The translations under genes and the position numbers were made by a program. From an uncultured Bacteroidaceae bacterium (GTDB taxonomy: Bacteria > Bacteroidota > Bacteroidia > Bacteroidales > Bacteroidaceae): a DNA stretch of 64,000 nt. The stretch spans positions 16,470 through 80,469 of the forward strand of contig CALUJL010000017.1 in NCBI GenBank assembly GCA_944320955.1, written 5' to 3'. Below the pieces are notes generated by a model that searched no databases, was not told the DNA's origin, and saw only the letters and a list, made by a program, of their open reading frames with translations. Positions 42,954-51,109 of the stretch are shown piece after piece (position 1 is the first letter of the stretch; each line of letters opens with the position of its first letter).

Positions 42954-42975
42954 GTGTAATAGCTGAGTAGTACAC
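42954..42975. promoter_or_regulatory. Candidate GntR operator dyad
   Basis: Inverted repeat GTGTA-N12-TACAC, with further matching inner bases (TA at both flanks). It lies directly downstream of the TACATTTG element, so it covers the predicted transcript start of the operon that encodes a YtrA-type repressor. Size and symmetry fit a GntR dimer site. Confidence 0.65.
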
Positions 42976-42977
42976 TG

Positions 42978-42985
42978 CAAATGTA
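42978..42985 (-). promoter_or_regulatory. -7 promoter element of the ABC/GntR operon
   Basis: Minus strand TACATTTG, exact TAnnTTTG match; predicted start near 42971 inside the operator dyad; leader of about 215 bases. Confidence 0.6.
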
Positions 42986-43060
42986 CGGCAATATTTTTCA
43001 AACGCGCAAGGGGGAGTGGCAATTTTTAACTTCTTTAAGCAGGAAACCCCGGAAAATTCG

Positions 43061-43068
43061 TACCTTTG
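43061..43068 (+). promoter_or_regulatory. -7 promoter element of the SlyD-like gene
   Basis: TACCTTTG, 36 bases before ATG 43104. Confidence 0.6.
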
Positions 43069-43103
43069 CCCGCCGAAAACCAATCAGACCCATCAAGCAG
43101 AAA

Positions 43104-43754
43104 ATGGAAAACACCCCCAACGTATTCTACATGGTTGCGTACAAGCTCTACGCAATCGCCCCGGACGGGACGAAAACCCTGCGCGAGGAAGCCACCCTCG
43201 CACGCCCCTACCAGTTCATCACGGGCGTGGGGCTCGTGCTCGAAACCTTCGAAAACCGCATAAAGGCCCTGCGGCAAGGACAGAAATTCGACTTCACCCT
43301 CTCCAAAGACGAAGCCTACGGCGACCGCGACGAGGAGAGCGTGCTCGACCTGCCCCGCTCGACATTCGAAGTGGACGGCCGGTTCGACAAGGAACAGATA
43401 TACGAAGGCGCCATCATCCCCCTGCAGGACAGCGAGGGACACCGCTTCCCGGCCACGGTGGTCAGCGTGGGTGAGAAAACGGTTACGGTCGACCTGAACT
43501 ATCCCCTGGCCGGTTGCGCCCTGCAATACGTGGGCGAAGTGATCGAAGCGCGCCCCGCCACGGCAGACGAGGTAAACGGAGTGCTCCGCATGCTCCGCGG
43601 CGAGGGATGCGGCTGCTGCGGCGGAGGCGACGGATGTGACGGCTGCGGAGGCGGATGCGGCGAGGGCGAAGGGTGCCACCACGGGGAGCACGCCGACGGA
43701 CACGAAGGCTGCTGCGGAGGCCACGGCGGCTGCCACGGACACCACCACGCATAG
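43104..43754 (+). CDS. FKBP-type peptidyl-prolyl isomerase, SlyD-like, metal-binding tail
   Basis: 216 residues. The FKBP part (about 1-70 and 125-150) is interrupted by an insert-in-flap domain (about 75-125, 'EDAYGDRDEES' type segment 'LSKDEAYGDRDEES'), as in SlyD. It catalyses prolyl isomerisation and has chaperone activity. The last 50 residues are almost only Gly, Cys, His, Asp and Glu (for example 'GEGCGCCGGGDGCDGCGG' and 'GHGGCHGHHHA'), a nickel/zinc-binding tail like that of Escherichia coli SlyD, which serves hydrogenase metal insertion. Whether this organism uses it that way is not shown here. Confidence 0.92.
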   Translation: MENTPNVFYMVAYKLYAIAPDGTKTLREEATLARPYQFITGVGLVLETFENRIKALRQGQKFDFTLSKDEAYGDRDEESVLDLPRSTFEVDGRFDKEQIYEGAIIPLQDSEGHRFPATVVSVGEKTVTVDLNYPLAGCALQYVGEVIEARPATADEVNGVLRMLRGEGCGCCGGGDGCDGCGGGCGEGEGCHHGEHADGHEGCCGGHGGCHGHHHA

Positions 43755-43770
43755 CCCAACACGCGGTTCC

Positions 43771-43796
43771 TGCCCGCTTTTTTCGATCCGAAAGCG
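43771..43796. terminator. Terminator-like hairpin after the SlyD-like gene
   Basis: 8-bp stem CCCGCTTT / AAAGCGGG with a 10-base loop, 17 bases after the stop. Confidence 0.55.
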
Positions 43797-43858
43797 GGGA
43801 AAACGAAGAAAACCGCGAAAAATAACGCGAAAATGCAGGAGGAAATGCAGAAAAGCAT

Positions 43859-43866
43859 TACCTTTG
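43859..43866 (+). promoter_or_regulatory. -7 promoter element of tRNA-Ser(CGA)
   Basis: TACCTTTG, 15 bases before the mature tRNA 5' end. Confidence 0.65.
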
Positions 43867-43880
43867 CATCCGAAAAACGA

Positions 43881-43969
43881 GGAAGAATGCCAGAGTGATC
43901 GAATGGGGCGGACTCGAAATCCGCTGTACGGCTTTGTCCGTACCGGGGGTTTGAATCCCTCTTCTTCCG
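43881..43969 (+). tRNA. tRNA-Ser, anticodon CGA
   Basis: 89 nt. Acceptor GGAAGAA pairs with TTCTTCC, discriminator G; anticodon loop CTCGAAA with stem GCGGA/TCCGC; long variable arm GTACGGCTTTGTCCGTAC; T-arm GGTTTGAATCC. CCA is not encoded. Confidence 0.96.
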
Positions 43970-43972
43970 CTG

Positions 43973-44011
43973 CGACGGCTGCCGGGACGCTTCGGCAGCC
44001 GTCGTTTTTTT
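43973..44011 (+). terminator. Terminator of tRNA-Ser(CGA)
   Basis: 12-bp perfect stem CGACGGCTGCCG / complement (43973-43984, 43993-44004) followed directly by seven T. Confidence 0.92.
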
Positions 44012-44065
44012 CTGTCCAGCACACGCAAACGGGGCGCACTCCTTGGGAGATAAGCCGAATCTTTC

Positions 44066-44073
44066 TACATTTG
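44066..44073 (+). promoter_or_regulatory. -7 promoter element of the GH78-GH43 operon
   Basis: TACATTTG, with CTTG about 20 bp upstream; 57 bases before ATG 44130. Confidence 0.55.
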
Positions 44074-44129
44074 CACACACCCGGACGTGGATTCCCGGAA
44101 AGGGAAAAAAGAAAAACTTATTCCTCCCG

Positions 44130-46349
44130 ATGAAAAGAAACATAACGTTGCTCGCCCTCCTGTGCGCCTGCCTCGCGGCTTGGGCGCAAGTCCTGACCCC
44201 CGACACGGAAGGGAGCCCCGCCCCCGGCTCCTGGTATTGCTTCCGCAATGCCGTCACCCTGCCCGACGAACCGCAATCCCTGCGGCTCGCCCTCGCCGCC
44301 GACAGCAAATACTGGCTCTGGGTGAACGGCGAACTCCAGGTGCGCGAAGGCGGGCTCAAGCGCGGCCCCAACCCGCAAGACACGTATTGCGACATCCTGA
44401 CCGCGCTCCCCGCGCTCAAAAAGGGGAAGAACACGATAGCCGTACTGGTATGGTACTTCGGGAAAGACGGATTCAGCCACCGCAACAGCCCCACGCCGGG
44501 GATGACCTTCGACCTGCAGGTCAACGGAGAGGACATCGCCCCGGGCGGAAAGTGGAAGGCCATACGGCATCCGGCCTTCTACCTGCCCGAAGGCGAAGAG
44601 CCCAACTACCGGCTGCCCGAGTCGAACATCGGCTTCGACGCCGGGCGGGACACAGGTTTTGCCATGCCCGGTTTCGACGACACGGCATGGCCCGAAGCGC
44701 GGGAAGTATCCCCGGAAGAGGCCGGGTGGGGACGGTTGGTGGAACGGCCGATTCCCCAATGGAAAGACTTCGGCCTGAAACCCTACGGGCGGATAGAGGC
44801 CCGGGGCGACACGATGCTCGTGGCCTACCTGCCCTATAACGCCCAAGTCACCCCCTTCGTCCGGCTCAAGGCCGGGCGGGGGCAGCGCGTCCGGATACTG
44901 ACCGACAACTACCGCGGCGGATCGGCCACGAACGTCTTTGCCGAATACACGACGACCGACGGCGTGCAGCAGTTCGAATGTCCCGGGTGGATGAACGGGC
45001 ACTACGTCGTCTACCGCTATCCCAAAGGCGTGGAGATACTCGAAGTGAAATACCGGGAGACGGGATACGCCACCACCTTCGCCGGCAGTTTCTCCTGCGA
45101 CGACCCGGCCCTGAACCAGCTCTGGGAAAAATCGCAGCGCACGCTCTACATTACGATGCGGGACACCTACATGGACTGCCCCGACCGGGAGCGGGCCCAG
45201 TGGTGGGGCGACGTGGTGAACGAATCGGGCGAGGCCTTCTACGCCCTCGACGAACGGGCCCACCGGCTCACCCGCAAGGGAATCCGCGAACTGATGGACT
45301 GGCAGCGCGCCGACAGCACCATCTTCTCGCCCGTCCCGGCCGGCAACTACGACTCGGAGCTTCCGATGCAGATGTTGGCCAGCGTGGGTTACTACGGATT
45401 CTGGAACTACTATATGGGAACGGGCGACAGCGCGACGATGGCCTACGTCTACCCCAAAGTGAAGAAGTACATCCACGTATGGAAGACCGACCCGCAGGGG
45501 CTGGTCGTTCCCCGCAAGGGCGGATGGACATGGGGCGACTGGGGCGACAACAAGGACATGGAACTGCTCTTCAACCAGTGGTACATCATAGCCCTGCAGG
45601 GCTACGGGCAGATGGCCCGCCTCGTGGGCGACGGCCCCGAAGCACAATGGGCCGCCGCCACGGCACAACGCACACGAGAAGCATTCCACAAGAAGTATTG
45701 GAACGGGAGCTACTACGTCTCGCCCGGCTATAAGGGCCAGCCCGACGACCGCGCTCAGGCCCTGGCCGTCGTCTCCGGCACTCTGCCGGAAGAACTCTAC
45801 CCCACGCTGCGCCCCTTCTTCCGGCAGCAATACCACGCCAGCCCCTATATGGAGAAATATGTGCTCCAGGCCCTGTACCGGATGGGCTACCACCAGGATG
45901 CGCTCGACCGGATGAAACTGCGCTACGCGGCGATGACAGACAGCCCACTGACCACACTGTGGGAAGGTTGGGGCATCGGGGACGAAGGCTTCGGCGGAGG
46001 CTCGTACAACCACGCCTGGAGCGGCGGGCCGCTCACCATCATGAGCCAGTACATTGCCGGCATCGAGACTACCCGGCCGGGCTTCGCTGCCTTCGACGTC
46101 AGGCCGCACCCGGCCCACCTGAGCCACATCCGCACCGTTGTGCCCCTGAGCGGCGGGCGGGAGATACGCTTCGCGCTGGAACGCGATGCCGGGCAGTGCC
46201 GCATCCGGCTCGAAGTGCCGGAGGGGAGCGAAGCCCGCTTCTTCGCTCCCGAGCCGTATTCGCGGATATGGATAAACGGGGAAGAACGGCCCCTCGAAGC
46301 GGACGGGACGGTTCTCCCTGCGGGGAAATGGGAGATTACCCTGCAATAG
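44130..46349 (+). CDS. Secreted family GH78-like alpha-L-rhamnosidase
   Basis: 739 residues with a signal peptide ('ITLLALLCACLAAWAQ'). N-terminal beta-sandwich domains (about 25-310; 'LRLALAADSKYWLWVNGEL') precede an (alpha/alpha)6 catalytic barrel (about 320-650) and a C-terminal beta domain. The barrel holds 'YMDCPDRERAQWWGD', the region of the general acid Glu/Asp in GH78, and 'SYNHAWSGGPLTIMSQYI' near its end. GH78 enzymes remove alpha-linked rhamnose from plant or microbial glycans; no other six-hairpin family fits as well, but activity is not proven. The frame is open 29 codons upstream across the promoter, so ATG 44130 is chosen. Confidence 0.85.
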   Translation: MKRNITLLALLCACLAAWAQVLTPDTEGSPAPGSWYCFRNAVTLPDEPQSLRLALAADSKYWLWVNGELQVREGGLKRGPNPQDTYCDILTALPALKKGKNTIAVLVWYFGKDGFSHRNSPTPGMTFDLQVNGEDIAPGGKWKAIRHPAFYLPEGEEPNYRLPESNIGFDAGRDTGFAMPGFDDTAWPEAREVSPEEAGWGRLVERPIPQWKDFGLKPYGRIEARGDTMLVAYLPYNAQVTPFVRLKAGRGQRVRILTDNYRGGSATNVFAEYTTTDGVQQFECPGWMNGHYVVYRYPKGVEILEVKYRETGYATTFAGSFSCDDPALNQLWEKSQRTLYITMRDTYMDCPDRERAQWWGDVVNESGEAFYALDERAHRLTRKGIRELMDWQRADSTIFSPVPAGNYDSELPMQMLASVGYYGFWNYYMGTGDSATMAYVYPKVKKYIHVWKTDPQGLVVPRKGGWTWGDWGDNKDMELLFNQWYIIALQGYGQMARLVGDGPEAQWAAATAQRTREAFHKKYWNGSYYVSPGYKGQPDDRAQALAVVSGTLPEELYPTLRPFFRQQYHASPYMEKYVLQALYRMGYHQDALDRMKLRYAAMTDSPLTTLWEGWGIGDEGFGGGSYNHAWSGGPLTIMSQYIAGIETTRPGFAAFDVRPHPAHLSHIRTVVPLSGGREIRFALERDAGQCRIRLEVPEGSEARFFAPEPYSRIWINGEERPLEADGTVLPAGKWEITLQ

Positions 46350-46402
46350 CCCCACAAACTTCAATGAATTACCGGATTATACCAAAAAGAAAAGAAACAG
46401 CC

Positions 46403-48835
46403 ATGCAAGGGAATAAGAAAATTGCGGCAGCTCTCTGCTGCCTTCTGGCCATCGGTACGGGCCTCTTTGCGAACACAGCACTACAGGAAACCACGGAGCC
46501 GGAATCGCCCATCGGCAACCCGATTATCCGCAACGGCTACACGGCCGACCCGGCCCCGATGGTCGTAGGGGACACGCTGTGGCTGTTTACCTCGCACGAC
46601 GACCCCGATCCCGCCCGGCACCTGAAGGACTGGCGCCTGTTTTCCACCACGGACATGAGGAACTGGACGGAGCATCCCACCCCGCTCCGGCTGTCCGACT
46701 TCGCTTGGGACAGGAGCGGACGGGCCTATGCCGCACAAGCCATCGAGCGGGACGGCAAATACTATCTCTACGTCAGCACGGACGGGTCGGGCATCGGAGT
46801 GGCCGTGGCCGACCGGCCGCAGGGGCCCTATAAGGACGCGCTGGGCAAGCCGCTGCTGACTCCGGCCGACTGCGCGGGGGCAAACCACTACTGGGTATGC
46901 ATCGACCCCACGGTCTTCATAGACGACGACGGGCAGGCCTGGCTCTTCTGGGGCAACGGGAAATGCTACGCCGTGCGGCTGAAGCGGAACATGACAGAGA
47001 CCGAAGGGGAAATCATGCCGATAGACTTCGACGGATTCACCTTCGAGGAAGCACCCTGGATACACAAGTACAACGGAAAATACTACCTGACGTATGCGTC
47101 CTACATGCCCGAACGGATAGACTACGCCATGGCTGACCGCATAGAGGGCCCCTACGAATACCAGGGCATCCTCTGCAGCGAGACGGGGAACAGCACCAGC
47201 ATACACCCGGGCATAGCGGAATTCAAGGGGCAATGGTACTTCTTCTACCACAACGGGGCGCTCGGCGGCAACGACACACGCTCCGTCTGCGTAGAACCCT
47301 TCCGCTACAATGCCGACGGGACCATCGACCGCATCCGCCAGACGGCACTGTCGGCCAAAGCCACCAACCCGCTGCTCTATGCCGACCTGCCGGACGTGTC
47401 GATGACACGTGCGGACGATACCTATTATATGAGCACCACCTCCAACCACATGGCGCCGGGCGTGCCCGTCCTGCGATCGGAGAACCTGACGGACTGGAGC
47501 ATCGTACGCTACTGCTACGACCGGCTGGAGGAATCGGACGCCATGAATCTCTCCAACGGGAAGAACGCCTACGGCAACGGCACATGGGCCAGCAGCATCC
47601 GCTACCACGACGGACGGTACTACATAGCCACTTTTTCGCACACCACGGGGAAGACGTACATTTTCTCCACCGACGACATGGAAAAAGGCGCTTGGACGAC
47701 CCGCACTTTCGCCCCGGCCTACCACGACCTCTCCCTCTTCTTCGACGACGACGGGCGCAGCTACATCGTATGGGGCGGCGGCCGCCTCTCCATCGCCGAG
47801 CTGAAAGACGACCTCTCCGGCGTGAAAGAAGGGACGGAGCGGGTACTTATCGAGAATGCCAGCGCCCCCTCGGGCAACGGGGGGCTTCCGGCCGAAGGCT
47901 CGCAGCTGTTCAAGAAAGACGGGATGTACTACCTGTTCAACATCACCTGGCCACCCCAGAGCATGCGCACGGTGGTCGTCCACCGCGCCCGCTCGCTCGC
48001 CGGGCCGTGGGAGGGGAAGGTAATGCTCCGCGACCGGGGCATCGCACAAGGCGGCCTCATCGATACGCCCGACGGACGGTGGTTTGCCTACCTTTTCCGC
48101 GACAACGGTTCGGTGGGGCGCATCCCCTATCTGGCACCCGTAGAGTGGGAAGACGGATGGCCGGTAATCGGAATCGACAGACGGGTGCCCGACACGCTGG
48201 CCCTGCCGGCAAGCACGGGACTGATGGGCGGCATCGTGGACTCCGACAATTTCTACCGGAAAAGCAGCGACCCCGACCTGCCCCTCGTATGGCAATGGAA
48301 CCACCAGCCGGACAATGCCCTGTGGTCCGTGAGGGAGCGGAAAGGATTCCTGCGCCTGAAGACGGGGCGCGTGGAGACGGACTTCCTGCAAGCACGGAAC
48401 ACACTGACCCAACGCACTTTCGGCCCCACCTGCAAAGGCATTGTCGCCATGGACATCTCGCACATGGCGGAAGGCGACTTTGCCGGACTGGCGCTCCTAC
48501 AGCAACGATACGGACAGGTCGGCGTCCGGATGGAGGGAGGGAAGAAGAGCGTGGTGATGGTCAGCGCCGAAAGCGGCCAGCCGGAGACCCAAGCCTCCCT
48601 GCCCTACGACCGGGACACCATTTACCTGAAAGCCGAATGCGACTTCACCAACCTGAGGGACACGGCCACCTTCTACTACAGCCCCGACGGCCGACAGTGG
48701 ACTCCCCTCGGCACACCCCTGAAAATGGCCTATACCATTCCCCAATTCATCGGCTACCGCTTCGCCCTCTTCAACTATGCCACCCAAGCTCCCGGCGGAT
48801 ATGTGGACATAGACTACTTCAGGGTATTGAAGTAA
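46403..48835 (+). CDS. Tandem GH43 glycoside hydrolase fusion
   Basis: 810 residues with a signal peptide (about 1-24). Two five-bladed GH43 propellers lie in one chain. Propeller 1 (about 38-310) has base Asp49 in 'YTADPAP', Asp168 in 'IDPTVF' and acid Glu216 in 'FEEAPW'. Propeller 2 (about 325-610) has 'LPDVSM', 'YHDLSLFFDDDG' and 'LPAEGSQLF', so all three acidic positions appear present in both. A C-terminal beta-sandwich (about 625-810) follows, as in GH43 xylosidases. It may be a bifunctional arabinofuranosidase/xylosidase-type enzyme. ATG 46403 precedes the signal peptide; ATG 46364, 13 codons earlier, is possible. It follows the GH78 gene by 53 bases in the same operon. Confidence 0.88.
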   Translation: MQGNKKIAAALCCLLAIGTGLFANTALQETTEPESPIGNPIIRNGYTADPAPMVVGDTLWLFTSHDDPDPARHLKDWRLFSTTDMRNWTEHPTPLRLSDFAWDRSGRAYAAQAIERDGKYYLYVSTDGSGIGVAVADRPQGPYKDALGKPLLTPADCAGANHYWVCIDPTVFIDDDGQAWLFWGNGKCYAVRLKRNMTETEGEIMPIDFDGFTFEEAPWIHKYNGKYYLTYASYMPERIDYAMADRIEGPYEYQGILCSETGNSTSIHPGIAEFKGQWYFFYHNGALGGNDTRSVCVEPFRYNADGTIDRIRQTALSAKATNPLLYADLPDVSMTRADDTYYMSTTSNHMAPGVPVLRSENLTDWSIVRYCYDRLEESDAMNLSNGKNAYGNGTWASSIRYHDGRYYIATFSHTTGKTYIFSTDDMEKGAWTTRTFAPAYHDLSLFFDDDGRSYIVWGGGRLSIAELKDDLSGVKEGTERVLIENASAPSGNGGLPAEGSQLFKKDGMYYLFNITWPPQSMRTVVVHRARSLAGPWEGKVMLRDRGIAQGGLIDTPDGRWFAYLFRDNGSVGRIPYLAPVEWEDGWPVIGIDRRVPDTLALPASTGLMGGIVDSDNFYRKSSDPDLPLVWQWNHQPDNALWSVRERKGFLRLKTGRVETDFLQARNTLTQRTFGPTCKGIVAMDISHMAEGDFAGLALLQQRYGQVGVRMEGGKKSVVMVSAESGQPETQASLPYDRDTIYLKAECDFTNLRDTATFYYSPDGRQWTPLGTPLKMAYTIPQFIGYRFALFNYATQAPGGYVDIDYFRVLK

Positions 48836-48856
48836 AATACCCCTTATACAAACACA

Positions 48857-48894
48857 CGTGCCGCGCAGATGCACATTGACACCTGCGCGGCACG
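48857..48894. terminator. Bidirectional terminator after the GH operon
   Basis: 12-bp stem CGTGCCGCGCAG / complement (48857-48868, 48883-48894) between the convergent GH43 and DUF2442/HTH genes. Confidence 0.85.
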
Positions 48895-48915
48895 CATATT
48901 TCAATCGTCAAGACC

Positions 48916-49335
48916 TTATACCGCCAATAACTCCTCGCCCAAAAGATGCAAAGCATCCTTTATCTGCTTTACTCTTTGCTCGCTCGGCTTCTTGATGCCA
49001 TAAATATACTTCGACAGCAAACTCTTATTGATTCCCAGATTCCTTGCGACTTCTGAAACATTAAGTTGGGGGAAACGCCTGAATATGCGTGCTATATCAT
49101 TGTCATAATCAGGCTCTGTCCGATCATAGAAACTGGAGATATGTATATCCTCATCCAACAGTTCCCAACGCGCCGCCATTCCCCGCATCTCAAGGGTGTA
49201 TGCCCTACGCGCCTCGTCGGAGGCTTCCTTCAATACCGGGAAAGCTTCGAGCGGACGACTATACACTTTATCCTCACTGGAAAGCATATAAATTCTGTCA
49301 TTCTCAAACCAAATGTTCTTTATCGTTTCCATCAT
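48916..49335 (-). CDS. DUF2442 plus XRE-type helix-turn-helix protein, antitoxin-like
   Basis: 139 residues. The N-terminal half (about 1-75) resembles DUF2442 ('NIWFENDRIYMLSSEDKVYSRPL', 'YTLEMRGMAARWELLDEDIHIS' in parts). The C-terminal half is an XRE-like HTH ('LNVSEVARNLGINKSLLSKYIYG'). Proteins of this kind are regularly paired with a DUF4160 gene and are thought to form toxin-antitoxin-like modules. Here the DUF4160 partner lies 9 bases upstream and is broken. Two adjacent ATGs (49335 and 49332) are possible starts. It is the first AT-rich gene next to the capsule locus. Confidence 0.8.
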   Translation of the reverse strand: MMETIKNIWFENDRIYMLSSEDKVYSRPLEAFPVLKEASDEARRAYTLEMRGMAARWELLDEDIHISSFYDRTEPDYDNDIARIFRRFPQLNVSEVARNLGINKSLLSKYIYGIKKPSEQRVKQIKDALHLLGEELLAV

Positions 49336-49344
49336 ACAAGACTC

Positions 49345-49584
49345 CTATTTTTCATCATGATATTGATGCCATACCGCAATGATTTCTTCCTTATACATCT
49401 CCGCAAGTTTCAAAGCCCTTTTTACATCCTGAGCCTTCAAACCATGATTATATACAAGGGAGACCTCCGGCACTATCTATATCTTAGCGTCATCATCTCC
49501 TTTAACCACATGCACGTGGATTGGAGCATGATCCTCGGAGAAGAAAAAGAAACGAAGTCCGAAAATCTCTAATACTGTAGGCAT
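49345..49584 (-). pseudogene. DUF4160 gene interrupted by an in-frame amber codon
   Basis: Read from ATG 49584 the frame gives MPTVLEIFGLRFFFFSEDH.. ending at TAG 49345, 79 codons with one internal TAG at codon 36 (49477-49479). Both sides match DUF4160: 'HAPIHVHVVKGDDDAKI' before and 'IVPEVSLVYNHGLKAQDVKR' after. Family members have Gln or another residue at this point, so a single CAG-to-TAG change would explain the break. With no other damage the mutation looks recent. Promoter and operator upstream are intact. Confidence 0.8.
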
Positions 49585-49612
49585 CTACTAATCATCTACT
49601 AAGTTATCGGCC

Positions 49613-49644
49613 CAAATATAAGGATAAAATATTATCCCCGCAAC
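49613..49644 (-). promoter_or_regulatory. Promoter with embedded palindrome for the DUF4160-DUF2442 pair
   Basis: Minus strand GTTG, 20 bp, TATATTTG (49613-49620). Between the two elements lies GGATAAAATATTATCC (49622-49637), a 16-bp palindrome with one mismatched pair type, a good candidate for autoregulation by the HTH protein. Confidence 0.65.
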
Positions 49645-49681
49645 TTTTGGGGACAAACCGAACGATACAAGCTTTTATAAA

Positions 49682-49861
49682 CTAAAACTGCGACAGGCAT
49701 TTCCGGTTGGCGGCGCGCCGCTTCCTGTCGAAGAACCATCCCCACTTATTGAAGTATTTGATGACGGAACAGATGTGATATTTCAGGAGCTTCTTGTTCT
49801 TATAAGAACCTTTGCCGTATTCATGATAGACGGAAACAACTGAGTAAGACAACAAAAAAAT
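49682..49861 (-). pseudogene. C-terminal remnant of a GT2-type glycosyltransferase
   Basis: The minus strand reads 59 codons in frame after the stop of the neighbouring GT4: 'SVYHEYGKGSYKNKKLLKYH' and 'IKYFNKWGWFFDRKRRAANR' to a TAG at 49682. This resembles the end of GT2 enzymes (VYHxYG and IxYFNKW-type tail). No start codon or catalytic domain is present. Its composition is richer in GC than the genes around it. I read it as what is left of an earlier capsule gene after recombination. Confidence 0.55.
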
Positions 49862-50986
49862 CTATCCGGTAATTCTCCGATAAACAGCAATCACATTGCG
49901 CACGTCAAACTCCCGTTCCGCTTTTTTCCGGCCATAACGTCCCATTGCCAGCCTTTCTTCCTCGGACAAAGACAAAAAACGCCGAATAGCATCCGCCAAT
50001 GCTACGGCATCGCGCGGAGGAACCAAAAAGCCATTACGGCCATCTTCCACCGTCTCCCGGCAACCCGGGATGTCTGTCGTGATGATAGGCTTCCGCATGG
50101 CCATTGCTTCCATCAAAACTCGGGACATACCTTCATTATAAAAAGTCGGATGCACGATACACGAAGCCGCCTGAAGAACCGGACGGACATTCGAGACATA
50201 GCCCAAATAGCTGATTGCCCCTTCCGACTGGTCTTTCAGCACAACCGCCTCTGGCACATGATCCGGGTATTCTTCATCAATGCGCCCTAATAACTGAAAC
50301 TCCACATCGGGATATTTCGCTCGGATAACTCGTGCCGCATCCACATACTCCCGGTAGCCCTTGTCGTAAAGGACACGGGCTATCATCAAAAAAACAGTTC
50401 TCATTATTTCTGAATATAAAGAAAGAGCGACAAACGCTCAAGACCTGAAGCGATCCAAATTGATGCCCTCCCCTCCAGGAAGAAGAATTAGTTGGCGCAA
50501 CGAAGCTATCCCTTTCTCCAATACCACATCACGGTTATAAGCATTCAGCACCAATACGTGCTCCGAGTAACGCATAGCAAAACGATACAAAGCGCGGGCT
50601 ATGGCATTCCCTAGTCCAGAATTGTTGAAAACATACCCTAAACCTGCTATCATAGCCGTTGAGGGAATACGGCAAAGGCGTGCAGCCAAAGTACCATAGA
50701 TATTGGGCTTTATCGTATAATGGAATATATAGTCCGGACGTTCACGGCGGTAAATACCCCACAATGTTCTCATATACGACAGCTCCTTCAGCGGATTCAT
50801 TCCCGAACGGCTCAATTCCACCGGGACATAGCGCACATGCGGGTAATCCGAACGGAACTCACAAGTCTCGGGAGCCACCAACACAACCTCAAAACCATCC
50901 GCCGCATAGCTGTTTATCACATCGCCCCGGAAATTAAGCAGATCGCGAAGGCTGTTGTCGCAGAAAAGAATCTTTTTTGATTTCAT
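49862..50986 (-). pseudogene. GT4 glycosyltransferase split by an in-frame TGA
   Basis: Two neighbouring open frames, 50438-50986 (N-terminal half, 'ILFCDNSLRDLLNFRGDVI', 'LPGGEGINLDRFRS') and 49862-50404 (C-terminal half, 'MIARVLYDKGYREYV', 'HPTFYNEGMSRVLMEAMAMR'), are the two domains of one GT4 enzyme of about 375 residues. They are in the same frame, separated by TGA (50438-50440) and 11 sense codons. One CGA-to-TGA change would restore a full enzyme. The C-terminal half has its own ATG (50404), so both halves could still be made separately, but the join falls at the interdomain hinge and activity is doubtful. Confidence 0.8.
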
Positions 50987-51109
50987 AATACTAAATTCTC
51001 ACGCACCTAAACAAGAAATTACCGCTCCTTTTAAAATGAGATTTATGCTGTAACAATTACTTTTAATAATGTTTATCCACCAGTTCCATAAAATACAACT
51101 TTTTTATTC

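Noticed and set aside
36405..44011. The two tRNA-Ser genes as integration sites of a mobile element.
   Set aside because: No integrase, direct repeat of a tRNA 3' end or atypical composition was seen next to them; the AT-rich island lies several kilobases away and is not bounded by a tRNA.
44118..48463. Long minus-strand open frames opposite GH78 (44118-46364) and GH43 (46481-48463).
   Set aside because: They cover the same bases as two complete glycosidases with signal peptides and catalytic motifs; no domain was recognisable in the antisense translations.
50438..50440. The TGA as a selenocysteine or reassigned codon.
   Set aside because: TGA is used as a normal stop elsewhere in the window (for example the response regulator and ECF sigma genes), and no SECIS-like hairpin was obvious after it.
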